The notes: generated from the letters alone by a model not told the origin. DNA of 64,000 nt from Curvularia sp. ZM96 (GCA_022457065.1 JAJGBQ010000005.1:62001-126000), one strand, 5' to 3'. Positions 1 through 12,119 are shown, counted from the first letter of the stretch. Translations and numbers: made by a program.

Positions 1-359
1 TTCGACAAGCCACGGAAGCCTAATATAAGCTTTTGTGTGTGATGTTCCCAACCGTCGCACTGCTTATGGCCTCATGGCTGATAATCAATAATGTTCTGGA
101 CTCAATGCACAGACAGTTGTTGCGCCACGTGCGAAAAGGTCGTGTTACTAGATGCGCACGTGTTCAACAGAGCGGGTGTGGCCAGAAGTCTGTGGAGAAC
201 CGATCCAGGGCAGCGGGAAGGACTGCAGAAACCGAAGGCTTAGATGGCTTGTCAGCCACAAGCTCAATTACCGACGCAAGCCACTGTGAAGCTATTATAG
301 CTCCCTTAAACTGATTCTTTAGAGTCTAGGTCGCCGCTACATATCGCCGAGCCTGTTCG

Positions 360-403
360 TGGATACTGCCAAGCCTGGTTGTGGGTATTGCCAAACCTGG
401 TTG
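360..403. repeat. 22-bp tandem repeat, two copies
   Basis: Two adjacent units share the core TGCCAARCCTGGTTGT and differ at a few positions. A partial third unit follows (GGTTTCCGCC). This is a small minisatellite with no evident coding role. Confidence 0.6.
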
Positions 404-877
404 TGGTTTCCGCCCCACAAGAGCAGAGGCCTGTGGAGCAACCAGTGACACACTACGGCCAGACCGCGCATGGGTGCTGTTCCACAACTGATTCGTAGTA
501 TTGCAGCATGCATGCGGCTGTAGTACCGTTGCCCATCTTGGACGTCGGGCCTTCCCAAGTTGGACATGACCCTTTTCGAGGCACTAGCACTGATGACTTT
601 TGTAGTGAAAGGGTGCAGCTTTTGGCAATCTAAAAGTATCGTCGAATCCCCTCTTTCTTCTGTCAACAAGACTTTCAGTATGATAGGGACCCGAAACAAT
701 TGGATTGTCAAGAGTTCGCCATAGTTTCAATGGGTAGCCTACAGTCTTGTTGATATTTTCAATTACACTTAATTCTTGATCAACCAGTATCTGTGAATGT
801 AGAGGTATGAGACTACAAACGGCGTTACTAATATACAAGTACTGATAAACTATGTAGAAAATAATTCACACCACGAT

Positions 878-962
878 CGTTATCCACATACACCACTGTC
901 GTTACCCACCATACACCACTATCGTTATCCACCATACACCACTATCGTTAATCGCCATACAC
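878..962. repeat. 23-bp tandem repeat, nearly four copies
   Basis: The unit is CGTTAYCCACCATACACCAC plus three bases. It occurs three full times and once partially, with single-base differences and one single-base deletion. It lies 100-180 bp upstream of the chitin synthase start, so it could fall in that gene's promoter, but no function can be assigned. Confidence 0.75.
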
Positions 963-1061
963 CTTAGTTGCGCATTTCAAAGTTGCGCATCTAGTATTCG
1001 ATATAAAGAGCTACCATCTTTTCTAAACCTTTCTTTTTGAACGACTTTGTCAATAGACAAG

Positions 1062-3200
1062 ATGTCTTCTGATCCTTCTGCCGACAAGATCTCTCCTAAT
1101 TCTTCTTCCAACAAGATGTCTTCCGATCCTTCTGCCGACAGGATCTCTCCTAATCCATTTGCTGATCCGCTTTCTAATCCTTTCACCGATCCGCCTTCCA
1201 ATCCTTTTACCGATCCGCCTTTCAATCCTTACGCCAACTCGCAGGACAGATACACTGCGTGGAACACGACACAAACTACGCTCAACGAGAAAAGATTTGA
1301 TGATCAGCGACCGATGACCTCGGACTCTTTACAGAGTGGATACGCTTCGACATTCGCTACCAAGATTGGTCATCCTGAGTCACAGCCCCCTAAAAGCTAC
1401 TACGGTCACCACTCCGAGAGCAGTTGCGATACTAAATACACTACATCGTCTGGGTACCAAAACGAAAAGGGCTACGTTCAGGACTGGCCAGAACTTCCAG
1501 AAATCAAAGATCCAGCAAGACATCTGACAAAGTGGGAATTGGGGTTGCAAAGATTCTTCTTCGCCTTCACCATCTTATCGATTAACATTACTGTCGCGTT
1601 GGTGGCCATCTTCACGCATCCAGGACTCTTTGTACTCATCTTCATGGTCTTTGTCAAAGCCAAAGATGTCATATCTGTCTTGATGATCATGGGCAGCAAG
1701 ATGTATCATGCTGTCAAGAACCGCATCTATCCCAAGCCTGAAGTAAGCCGCAAATGGATCCTTTCGCTCATCCCGACCTATTCTGAGAGCGAAGAGCAAA
1801 TCATCAAAGCAATTAAAGCCCTCCGACACAATGACGTGGATCCACACATTCAAGTAATGTGTGTCATTCTCGATGGCAAGCATCGCGATATCCTTTCACA
1901 CATGACACGTGTGGTGAAGACTTGGACCAGGCCGTACGTTACCACCAAGTCAAAGAAGATAACTCTACAGTTAGTCGCTGGCTTTATCGACGATGTACCC
2001 ATTTTTGTAGCCGAGAAGCTCCAGAATTCTGGCAAAAAGGACAGCTTGGTTTTGTGCCATGATCTATTCAACAGCCCTCGAGAGAACATGCCCGTATACA
2101 CACAAAATCTCCGGGCAGAAATCTGGGCAGAGATCCTACCACAACTGACTGCTGGACATAACTTTACTGGTTTTGATATGGTCTTTTGTACCGATGCCGA
2201 TTCTACCGTCTGCCAGGGTGCTGTGGCCAAGCTCGCCAATGCTCTTTCTCATGAACCCGACGCGATCGCCGCATGCGGTCTGGTCCTGGTTGAACTTGAG
2301 CCTGGTTACGAATGGTCAATTTGGAATCTGTATCAACAATACCAGGTATGTGGAATCACATTTTGATACGGGATGGTTCGTGCTAACAGGATGTAGTATA
2401 CCTACGGGCAGTTTGTGCGGCGAATGGCCGAAGGCGCAATAGGTAAGGTCACTTGCCTGCCAGGGTGTATCACCATGATTGCCGTACGACCCGAAATGGC
2501 TGGTGCTATAACCAAGTATGCTGCACCAGTCACCGGCCTCCCTGTGATTCATCACCAGGTACAATACCTTGGCACAGATCGTCGCTTGACATATTCGATG
2601 CTCTCTCAGAGCAAGAAGATGCGCACCATATTTGTTCCAGATGCCGTGAGCGAAACAGTAGCGCCACAATCCTTACTGCACTACCTTAGTCAACGACGAC
2701 GCTGGGGTTCCAACGCTTATTTCAACAACTACTTCTATTGTTTCGGCAACAATATGTGGATCATTACACGCATCGCTGCTACCATGGAATTATTACGCAT
2801 GACCATGATCTACTACCGAGTCGTCAACACAGTACTCTTCATCAAGGGACTAGTGGCAGTTTTCCACATTTTCGACATCCTACCTCTTCTCATCATCACT
2901 CAACTGCCACTTCTTTGGTTCATTTTCTCCACAATCTTTCTAGAGCCGGAGCTCAGAAAACGAGCACACAAGCTATTCCTCGGATTCTTTCTCAACAAAA
3001 TCTTCTCACCGTTCATCTCAATCACAGTTTTCACCAGGGTTATGAAGAACCTGGGAAGTCAAGGCAAGTCACACCGAGCATCCATTTCTAATCAACAACA
3101 TTGCTAACGTACAATAGTTTGGGGTGTTTCGGGTGTTACATCAAGTCAATCTTCAGTCGTAACAGAAGATCTTGAGGCACAAAAACCCAAAGTGGGATAA
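1062..3200 (+). CDS. Chitin synthase, division-2 type, divergent, with NPF-repeat N-terminus
   Basis: This gene probably encodes a membrane glycosyltransferase that polymerises UDP-GlcNAc into chitin. I model three exons: 1062-2345, 2397-3063 and 3118-3200, giving 677 aa. Intron 1 (GTATGT, GCTAAC branch) is canonical. Intron 2 has a GC donor (GCAAGT) with a GCTAAC branch and TAG acceptor; without it the frame stops at 3107. Residues 1-60 are disordered and repetitive, with NPF motifs at 31, 39 and 47 and NPY at 55. Membrane segments lie at about 165-200 and in the last 130 residues. Catalytic motifs in order are CTDADS (about 375), LPGC (about 448), TDRRLT (about 487, replacing the usual EDRxLT) and QRRRW (about 526). 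There is no myosin motor or cytochrome b5 domain. Class VI-like is possible but unproven. ATG 1062 is the first in frame after a pyrimidine-rich leader. Confidence 0.85.
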
Positions 3201-4315
3201 TCACTCCTTACTATAAGCTTCTTCTTCTTCCTCTCCTTTTCCACCTCTTTTACATCACTTATTCCTTTTATTAACTCTACCTCCCATGTCCTACGTCGAC
3301 AAATTCTATTCTTAAGATACCAGTTTCCTAAAAGCTTCATCAAGCGGTCAGATCATTTCGCACCGTATTATTTCTACGTCAATATCATGAAAACCAGAGG
3401 CTTTTTTAATAGATTTTCGTCTCAGAAAAGGCTTTCACAGGGCGTTACGGTGATGTTTTATCCAAAATGTTGAGTGCCAAAACCTCTGTTCTCAGTATTA
3501 CGTTCGTAGGCAAGAAACAGTGCTTTATTATTCTTGAGTTCGTATCTACCAAATACACGTGGCCCTAGGCTCATTATTGGCAATCTTCGAGTACTCCTTG
3601 GCCGACTATGCACTCGACTCAATGCTCCCACTTCGGCCAGATGGAAACAGTGAGACGCACCCCCTCACAACAGTGCTTCCAGGCATGTCTGCGCTTGGCA
3701 TATCGTTTCCTTTTTTCGTTTCCTTTCTTCTTTCTCTTATCCTTCTTTTTCTCTATAGTATTATTCAACAGACACGTAGCATGGTTTTACCGACAGAGCA
3801 CAATTATATCTTGAACCCGTCATCATCCACTTATTTTCCAAGGAGTTGGTAGTCTCCATTGATCTCGATCTGGTATCCGATGATCGCATCGCTTCATCTG
3901 GGCGTCAGGAGTACGCGATAAGTGGTTTCTCACGAACTCTGGCTGACGACGAACCCATCAACAGTAAGCCATATCCCTGATAGTTTGACAAATTCTGTCT
4001 CAACACAAAATCTGCTAATAGACTACTGTAATTGCTTTAAATCTGTCGCGTCCAGAAATCCCGCGAAAAGCAAGCAGAAGAAAGTTTCGCGACGTACGTA
4101 GTAACCTGCCACCCCAACCAGCAAGGGACAGTGCCGTCCCTCTTGCAACCCTCCACCAGATGAAGTCAGCGCCGAACACTAGTTCCTGCACCACGTTTCC
4201 TGAGATACCTGAGTTGCGGCGGTACAGCGAGACGGGTCAGCGGAGGCCGACGAGTGCGCAAAGTACACCACAATTAGGTTATTCAGCTCTACCCTAACCC
4301 CATCCACTACCATAT
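3201..4315. other. Intergenic, partly eroded coding sequence
   Basis: No intact gene was seen. From about 3,860 to 4,290 the plus strand reads as proline- and serine-rich low-complexity protein, in the same frame as the WD40 fragment that follows, but a TAA near 4,293 interrupts it. A possible intron (GTAAGC donor near 3,963, AG near 4,021) lies within it. This may be the decayed 5' part of that gene. Confidence 0.4.
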
Positions 4316-5110
4316 ATGCTCAGTACTGGCTCATCGGTCTCGCAATCCATCAACCAAAACGCTGTGCCGCACCCGTCATCAACTAAACTGTTTGGCGAAT
4401 ACTACCACACCGATGAAAAGAAGAACTTGGAAGAGGACTTGCGGCAGAGCAGCCAGATGAATCACGGTGAGCTAGGTCGACCGTCGCTTCCGGAGCGGCC
4501 GCCATTGAGAAAAGCGAGTGCCGCCGATCATGACGAATTGGCGCTGACTTTGGAGCATGCAAACACACAGCGAACACAGATGCGCCATACAAGCCCAATC
4601 TGTAATTTGGCATTCTCGACGCCGGGTAATGTACTAGCATCGGCTTCAGATGATGGAGTGGTGCATGTGTGGGGGGCGAGAACGGGTAGATTAGTGCAAA
4701 CACTCCATGGTCATACGGGACCAATTAGTACTTCGTCTTTTTCACGGCAAGGCGACCGACTCGCATCGGCATTAGCTGATTACACGGTTCAGGTATGGAA
4801 TATAGAGACTGGGCAGGAGATGCAGAAGCTGGAGGGTTACGGCTGGACGCCGCGCATTACTTTCGATCCAGGGGTTACTCAAGATACTCCGGACCCCCAG
4901 TCTTACGTGTCAAGCGCAATACCTCGAAATTATATATCGCTACGCCCTATTCCGCAAAACATCGTTGTTCACAACAGCTGGAAAGAGATGAACTCAACCA
5001 AGGCGATTTGGCTTGCTGCAAATTATCGGTACAGCTGCACTGTTTCCCAAGGTCGACTGGTTGCGTTCGGATATCCATCTGGCACGATCATGTTGCTGGT
5101 ACTTTCCTAA
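4316..5110 (+). pseudogene. WD40-repeat protein fragment
   Basis: The open frame codes for 264 aa. Residues 1-90 are charged and disordered. Residues 95-170 form two recognisable WD40 repeats: HTSPICNLAFS...VHVWGA and HTGPISTSSFS...VQVWNI. The remainder resembles the degraded C-terminal tail found in NACHT/WD40 (HET-E-like) proteins. A working beta-propeller needs about seven repeats and no effector or NACHT domain is present, so this looks like a 3' remnant. The frame continues upstream through similar low-complexity sequence to a TAA near 4,293. Truncation of a larger STAND-type gene is my inference. A short real gene cannot be excluded. Confidence 0.5.
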
Positions 5111-5754
5111 TCGTACTCATCTTCCACACTACTCAGGACCAGCAAAGCGATCAGCGACTATCACATTTACATATTAAGAGCTATTTAGAACACAAAGGAA
5201 GTTATTGTACAATAAATCATCTTGCTACAGTGACCGTGGCCTACTGGCTTGTAAGGCCTGCTCGCTTGTAAAACGCGTTATAGATGACTAGTTATCTTCT
5301 ACAATTACAAGCATTTGCCTAAGGACAGCCTAAAGCGCTGTACTCGGTTAGTAAGTGAGATTTAGTGTTGACAATTGTGAGTTGTGATACTATAGATCCA
5401 GTTTGAAATCCTCGCATTGAAAACGTCGATGACATGGTGAGGTTCACGCTGAGTCCAGCCTATAAGATAGATGTAGTGACGTTGAAGCGTGGATAGACTC
5501 CGCTCGCGAGCCAGGAGCTCTTGATCGTGATTGATGTTAAAGGACATGTGCTTGTATTGGGTAAATGGGTTTTTCTTTTGCGGATATATGCTACCCTTGA
5601 TAGTATGTTACTTTATGGTCATTTGTTCTTGATTAGATAATAGATATTAATCTAAGTCTTCCTCACTACCTAGGCCTAAGTACGCCATCACTTCGTAGCT
5701 AGACCCACTGTTAAAGGTTCAGAAATAGAGGAGTATCCCTTCGTATGCAAGTGA
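5111..5754. other. Intergenic
   Basis: AT-rich spacer between the WD40 fragment and the 7TM gene, which converge here. No coding, RNA or repeat signal was identified. Confidence 0.5.
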
Positions 5755-6940
5755 TTAAACAGCGGTTTCATGAAACTCGAACTCCACGGTCTTACTAATG
5801 GTACCTTCGTCAGGCCTATTGCTCCCTTTGTTTTCCTCATAATCCATCGTCGTAGCTGTGCTCTTCATTCCCATCTCACCGTCGCTTGGCTCATTCACGA
5901 TTCTCTCTTGAGAACTCGACATGTGATGATTCGAAACGCCCACCTTCATCTTATTGTAGCTCTTCGAATACATCTTTATATCTCCACCTATGTGTGATCG
6001 CTGAAAGGCATTGCGAGGGCCTGTTTGATACGAGTAGGAGGGGTGAGAGTTAGTCGCTCTTGCTATCCTAGAGGCCAGGATATCGATGCTACAACGTCTT
6101 GTAAGCCAAGAAAACCTTTTTAGCTGAAAAAGAAGGTAGAACTTACTACATGATTATTGGAAACATGCACTCTAAAGTAAAGACAAATCGATCAATTTGG
6201 CCTGTAATATCCGATGCCTTCATAGTCTTCTGGAAGCTGTATGTGATCGCCCTTGTGACCCCAATCACAGCTAGGCTGGCAAGCCGCAATTCCGTACTTT
6301 GTGTCAGATACTGGAAAAGCCCACACCGCTTTGCCACTTCTGCACTACTTTTTTGGGCTTGAGAAAATATTCGGAGAAGAAAAAAGGCTGATATAATTTC
6401 GACAACTGCGAGGGCAACAAAATATCCAATATGTAAGCGTGTGACGAGAAATTGGAGGTATTCGTCGTGGTTGCCCATGGCGGTATTTCTGGCTCGGCAG
6501 ACCAAGATTGACATGCGCAACATGATGATAGCGGTCATGAAAAGCCAAAAGAGAGCTAGGAAGCTAATGCGTGGGCGGTTCCTTAGAACTCGATTAAGGA
6601 TCATATAGCTGTAGAAAGATAGCCCAGCTTCTTGGATCTGTTTGGTAAGCGTTAACGAAAAATTCAGATTCTCCAAAGTCGAGAGTCCTACCAACCAGAA
6701 TATATCTGCAAAAACCCCTCCTAGAACAAGGGCACTTGTTCCATGGTTTTCGTAGAGTACATAGTAGCAAAGCCCATTTGCAATAGCCGCGGAAACTGAC
6801 ACGACAATCGGAACAAGGGTAATAGGTGAATAGCCAGTTATGCCGATGACCATCAATCCAAATAGTGTGTTAACAAGCCCAATACTACTAAGAATTGACC
6901 AACTTCCCTCAAAATATATTGGGATGTCCCCAGCTGCCAT
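5755..6940 (-). CDS. Seven-transmembrane protein of an uncharacterised fungal family
   Basis: I model two exons: 6940-6147 and 6088-5755, separated by a 58-nt intron with a GTAAGT donor, CTTAC branch and TTGTAG acceptor. Splicing converts an early stop into a continuous 375-aa protein and joins the last membrane helix to a long hydrophilic tail. Seven hydrophobic helices can be placed at about residues 14-34, 38-63, 67-92, 125-147, 167-193, 216-234 and 248-270. The tail of about 100 residues is Ser/Thr- and acid-rich and ends KTVEFEFHE, a pattern seen in receptor-like fungal 7TM proteins. I recognise the type but no functional name, so ligand and pathway are unknown. Receptor or transporter-like roles are inference only. 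Confidence 0.7.
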
Positions 6941-9225
6941 GGCTTGCCTGTTTGGCCTTGCGACAAGGGTTTAAGGCTTGAGTTCCAAAATCGTGGATGG
7001 AAGATATGAAATCGAAATGCGAACGAAAATCCAGCGCAATAGACATATAGGCTGACAGAAGCGGTGAACAATGCCGGTCTGTGACAGATTTATATTTACA
7101 TGTTGTCCCATCTCAAGTCCAAACGGTTCAGTATCCCCGGACCATTCTATTCTGACCACTGAGTCATGCATCTTTCCTCTCCACAACAAGTGGCGCACTT
7201 GGCTACCCCCGTAACCCCCTGCAATTTAGACACTTTGAGTTAGTTGCATGCCACGAAGGTGTCTGCATGTCAGTTCCAGAAGCTACCGGGCGCCATATGT
7301 CGTTGACACGGCTCAACTCGCCTGAGGAAGTTGTAGCGGCCAGTTAACCGGGACGAGAATGTAGCAGAACGGTTAGCACAGACGCCAAAATGAAAGTCAG
7401 ATCATAGATGGACATGCATGACTCTCAGTTTCATGCGCCTAGGCCTAATATCGTGTCTGTTATGGAGAACGAAAAGGCGAAAACGGTATTACAAGGCCGA
7501 CGCCTTATGATACCCAAGCAGACCATCACGTCGAGATCGTTTCATGCTTCTAGCAAGAATGCTCCGACGAGTCACGATGAACCACGGCGACCTTTAGGCC
7601 ATTCCAGAAAAGTCGGGTCATGCGTTATCAAGTAGCGTGCACGGTCCCTCCCCCATCTCTGGGCCACTAGTTTCTGGGGTACATACTAAGGTCCTACTAG
7701 ACTCGCTCCCTGTTAGTGAAGACGTGATCGCAAATGAGGGGTTTGCGATATTGAACACGTTTGCTGGGGGAAGCGGTGCGGCACTGTAAGCTGGTTTGAT
7801 TCATCAGATGCGTGTCCTCCACAAACGTTACGTGGCAACGATCACTATTACCTGGCGATGGGCGACGAAAGGCGAAGCTCCTTTCCTCAACTGTAAGATG
7901 CAAGTGGTCTGAGACTTTTTGCAAAAGCGCAATGCAATAATAGCTCCCCTCTTTTAAGTTGCGGATACATCAAACCTGCAACTTTTCTGTCCTACCAAGT
8001 TGTTGGACAACCGAATGGCATTATTCATCGAATGCGGGGAATAACGCTACAGTTTCATTTCAAAATCGTAGTTCAGCGCATCCAACTACAAACGTCTCGA
8101 GTACGATAGCGTCATACTCAAAACCGCCAATTTGCCGCGACATGGCGCTTTCTGTACCAAACTCAACACAGCCACAGTACTCGTGATTCGTTCTGTGCGG
8201 CTGCTCTAAAAAAAATCACATGTACGGATTGACAACACCGAGGGTCTTTATCGAAGAGCTGAGCATTAGAGTTTCGCTTACGTGCCAAGGTGAAGATCAT
8301 TACCAAGGTACGGTCCACTCAGGGGTTCGCACGGGCCCACTTCGAGTCAGAGTATAGGTCTAGTAAGCCCTCGGAGGGCTTACGACTCGGGCCTAGGGAG
8401 CATGCATGTCACGTTACTTAGATATGAGGCTGAGAGGGCAGCCCTCGGGTTAGTAAGGCTGAAGACCTGCATAGTATAAAGCTCCTATCTAATCCTTGGA
8501 ACAAACCCCGGGAATTTGTCTGAATACTATCCTGATATTCTTGCTCCTACCTGCCAAACCTCTCACATGTTACACGGGTTTATGCTATACTTCTCCAAGT
8601 CTTGGTCTACATTAGGGCGAGATAACTATTAGTGTGCTGGTGTTAGGATCCTCAGGAACAGGAGGATGCTCCGCCATTCAAATAATCAAGACAGTAAAAA
8701 TGAGGCGTAGAATATAGGTAAATTCCGGATAACAGCTGGAAATAATGCCTCTATTTTTAATTTTCCTCTACTGTTTCTACATTACCTACAAGGCTATTGT
8801 TTGCCCTTGGAAGTGAAGACCTCGGGTTAGTCCAGTAATCCCTGAATCGGATAACTGCACCTGCCCCTCGTACCAGACGGGGAAATATTCTTTAGGGTTC
8901 AATTATGGCAGTGAAGGCTGCAATGACATCCGATGAGTCCGTGAAGCTCTTGGATGTACACCTTGAAACAACTGCTGTTTATGTTCTCCAACCCGGACCA
9001 TTGCAGTCAATGTCATATTCAGCCAACTATTTCCAAGGCTTCAACTGTGCCTGATGTGGGTCTGGGCACTCTGTTTAGAAAATTTCCTGTATTCGCGGGC
9101 GAGGTATGTCATCCAGTCGCAGAAGATCAGTCACTTTGAAGAGAGCAGGTACTCTTAGTAAGTCCGAATGTAATAGAGTAAGATTCATGTTAACGAACTA
9201 AGATAAATGCACAAGCTGTTCAGAT
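6941..9225. other. 2.3-kb gene-free stretch
   Basis: No family motif or plausible spliced model was found on either strand. The frames present are under 80 codons and overlap each other. The only structure noted is the hairpin at 8363-8383. GTTAGTAAGGC- and CCTCGGGTTAG-like words recur at 8,450 and 8,820, suggesting remnants of an old repeat. Confidence 0.45.
8363..8383. repeat. Perfect 9-bp inverted repeat
   Basis: The arms GTAAGCCCT and AGGGCTTAC are separated by CGG and form a 9-bp perfect stem. Outer GAGTC and GACTC words at 8344-8349 and 8384-8388 could extend it with a loop-out. It lies in a gene-free stretch. It could be an eroded transposon end or chance. Confidence 0.5.
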
Positions 9226-11013
9226 TCAGGCCATCCATCGCTTTACAACTCCCGTCTTAGGGCGGTAGCATTGAAGCCACTCTCTCAAGGCCTTTTTAAA
9301 CAGTTCCTGACTTTTGACTCCATCAGGAACAACGGAAACACCCGTTGTCCTGAAATCAAAACAATGTGCCGCGTCTTTCAGCACCATACCAAACAACTTA
9401 TCTTTTCCAGTGCTCACGCCACATTGGGGGATCTCTTGTGTGATCTCAATCCTTGGCGCAGAAGGCAGGTCGGAGGCGGGTGAATTTAGACGCCAAGGAT
9501 CGAACTCTCCATTAGACCAGTAAGTATTTGATGGGCGAATGGACCATCCCCCAAGGACCTTGTTAGTATTTTTAGTGTCAGGCAACTCCGGAAAGAGCGG
9601 AGCGGTTGCGTTAGGGAATTGGAGATGGCATATATCGCGTTGATGCTGAAGCGAGTTATACTTGGAAATGAGTTGATGGGGGCCTATGTTGGCAGCTTGG
9701 AAGAATCCTGTGCGTGGTCAGAAAGGGTTCAGGGTTTTGAGGAAACAAGTTCAAGACATACCCCATTCGGTGCAGTATTGCCATGTCCAGCTAATCGTTG
9801 AGGGGTCCTTGAATGCACCGTCAAGGATGCAATTTCCGCCTGTTTTGTTCGCGTGACCTGAGCATTCTACCCCAAAATAATCATTCACAATGGTCACAAA
9901 GTTGGGATACGTAGACCACCTATCTACTACCCACTTGGCACCCTTGCGCATTGCCCATCCCTCCTTTGGTGCCGTTTTTTGGGTCACAGGATCAGTTTCA
10001 ATCCAGTCGCAGAAGCGGCGGAGTCCATAAGCGTTACCCTCCATGCCGTATGACTGCCATCTGGCGGTGATGAGAGTGAGGGCGTCGGCAAATCCAGCAT
10101 TCGAGGTATTGGCAGCCCCGAGACCCAAGAATTGCTCTTTGAGTCTAGCAGTAGCATGCTTATCTTTGTCCATGACGCCGTCCATATATCTGACTGCAGC
10201 CTGGATGTCCCGAGTACAATTTCCAAACCCTTTTGCGTTCATCCCTCGCCATATGGGGTCGAAATAATGCGTCTGGTCGACACCAGCTTCCACTGGGGCA
10301 GAGGCGGCCCATGAAGCGAAGATGGTGTCAGGATACATGTTGCGCATGAACGCAGCCCTCATTCCTGGATAAGAACCACCAACAAAGATCCATGGTGTCT
10401 GGTCGGGAGTGAGTGTTGCATTGATTTCTTTTCTGCTAAACTGCTTCGCGAAGCGGTCAACGTCTGCAAGTGCTTGCTTTGATGTTAAGAATTTAAAAGA
10501 CTCTGCTGGTGTGTCGATTGAGATATCCACTGGCGATGAATTGCCATAGAAACGGTGCTCCCATACAATGCCGATACCATTGAATTCATCAACCATCTGC
10601 TTGAAGAAGCTAGTTCCGTTACGGAGCGAAAACTGAGAGCTTGTATCAGCGCTGGCTTCCCCTACATCGTAGATGAAGACGGGGCTGCCCAGTTTGTAAC
10701 TCTTTGTGTTGACCCAGTATCTGTTGCGAAAGTTGCCGGCACCCGATCCGAAGTGATCCAGTGGGAGTTCGATATACTCAGGATCGATGGGTCCAGGGTC
10801 AGCGGCCAGGGAAGTAGAGATTTCTCCGCCTGATGTGAACTTGACGGATTTGGATGACGCAGCTTTGACAAGAAACTCTTCAATAGGTGTGCCATCCGGG
10901 TTGAGACCCATCTGAGCAAGTAAATCCCACTCGTTTTGGATAGCTCCATTCAAAGCGTTTGTGTTTTGTAGCAGCGCGAGGGTGAGCGCGGCTATCAATT
11001 TTGAGGACCACAT
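9226..11013 (-). CDS. Secreted serine peptidase, family S28 (prolyl carboxypeptidase-like)
   Basis: This gene encodes an extracellular peptidase of the S28 clan, whose members cleave after proline. Two exons, 11013-9762 and 9707-9226, flank a 54-nt intron (GTATGT donor, CTGACC branch, ACAG acceptor), giving 577 aa. Residues 1-20 are a typical signal peptide ending in NTNA. The nucleophile sits in GGSYPG (Ser about 214; the family usually has GGSYGG). The acid residue is in NGEFDPW (about 484) and the histidine in DAAHCFDF (about 534), so the triad is complete. Several N-glycosylation sequons fit secretion. Length is usual for fungal S28 enzymes. A role in acidic protein digestion or host protein degradation is inference. 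Confidence 0.9.
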
Positions 11014-12119
11014 TTCGGTAAGAGGATTTTTGAGTGAACGAAAATCAAGATTGCGAGCAAGCGCACCAGGGATAATAGAGCGAAATTAGAGCTTCATCAA
11101 CCAGGCCAGATCTTTGGATGTCACAGCGAACAGAGTGAACTCTAAGGAAAAGGTGTAGTCCACAATTAAATAGTATATATGCGCAGCAAGGAAACGATAC
11201 CACTGAGTTTAAGCCACTTGCTGGCTAAAGTGGGCTCATCCTTAACACTGACTCGTGAACATAACCGGTATGCCGGTATGATTCGCTGATGGACTCTCAA
11301 AGGGTCGAGATCCGCCATTCTCCAAATTACATAGTTTCGCAGCGAAGTCCAAGATGGCAAGAGACAACGGTGATCAGCCAGAGGTGGAAGGAGACACGGA
11401 TCATAGCCAAGAGTAGTGCAGAAAAGCTTATCAGGCTTAGTTGCAAATGGCAGGTGTTTATGTTCCAATCGGTTTGAGACCTTCCTTTTTGGGCTTAGCA
11501 ATGCAAGGTACAACGCGAGCGCATTCTCGGGATAAGGGTTGACACTCGTGAGCATGTCGCCACATCAACTTCGGGTCACCAAATGCCACTCTGCAGATAA
11601 AAAAAATTAGAAGTAGTTGAAAGCTTTTAAGTATAATGTAATCTGGAAGTAATAGGAATGAGCGAACAGATTAGGTGCACAAGCATAGTAAGGTTTTGGC
11701 GGGAAGACAGTGATTATAGGGCTACTAACTTCTAATTCTCTTAAAATGTGGCTATTTTGGAACGACATAGCAATTCTTGACTGCAAAAGTTCGTACGGGG
11801 GTGATGTCGTGATGTTTAGATGCAGCTGGAGGTCTCCCGCAGGAGTGTTATTGCCGTTCCAACTAGAATGTATGTTGTATAGTTGTCTTTTGCCACTTGT
11901 ATCAAGGATTTGGCATACACTTGTGTTAATAAATTTTCAGAGCGAAAGGTGTTCTGGATCTTCAGGTATTGTCCTGGAATAGTGGATGTATCACATCTTA
12001 AAGCTATTTTGGCCGCAAATTACCCTACCTAACAATACTTATAATCCAGTTGTAGAAATTGTAATGATATAAGTGTGTTAGATACTCGAATAAAGCGGTA
12101 AACAGTGGTCATGATTTAA
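11014..12119. other. Intergenic
   Basis: The first 150 bases are the probable promoter of the S28 peptidase gene. The remainder has short frames on both strands but no recognisable domain, RNA or repeat. The plus frame at 11,710-11,982 (90 codons) has no family features. Confidence 0.45.

Larger units (their letters stand above)
1..1061. other. Gene-poor left edge with short tandem repeats
   Basis: No convincing coding sequence was found here. The open frames are short, overlap on both strands and show no family motif. The region holds two small tandem repeats, listed separately. The last 60 bases before the chitin synthase start are pyrimidine-rich with an ATATAAA-like stretch near 1000, so they probably hold that gene's promoter and leader. 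Confidence 0.5.

Noticed and set aside
878..962. CRISPR-like array
   Set aside because: The units are contiguous without unique spacers and the genome is eukaryotic; this is a minisatellite.
1047..1061. Chitin synthase start at a TTG five codons upstream
   Set aside because: Nuclear fungal genes use ATG, and an in-frame ATG lies at 1062.
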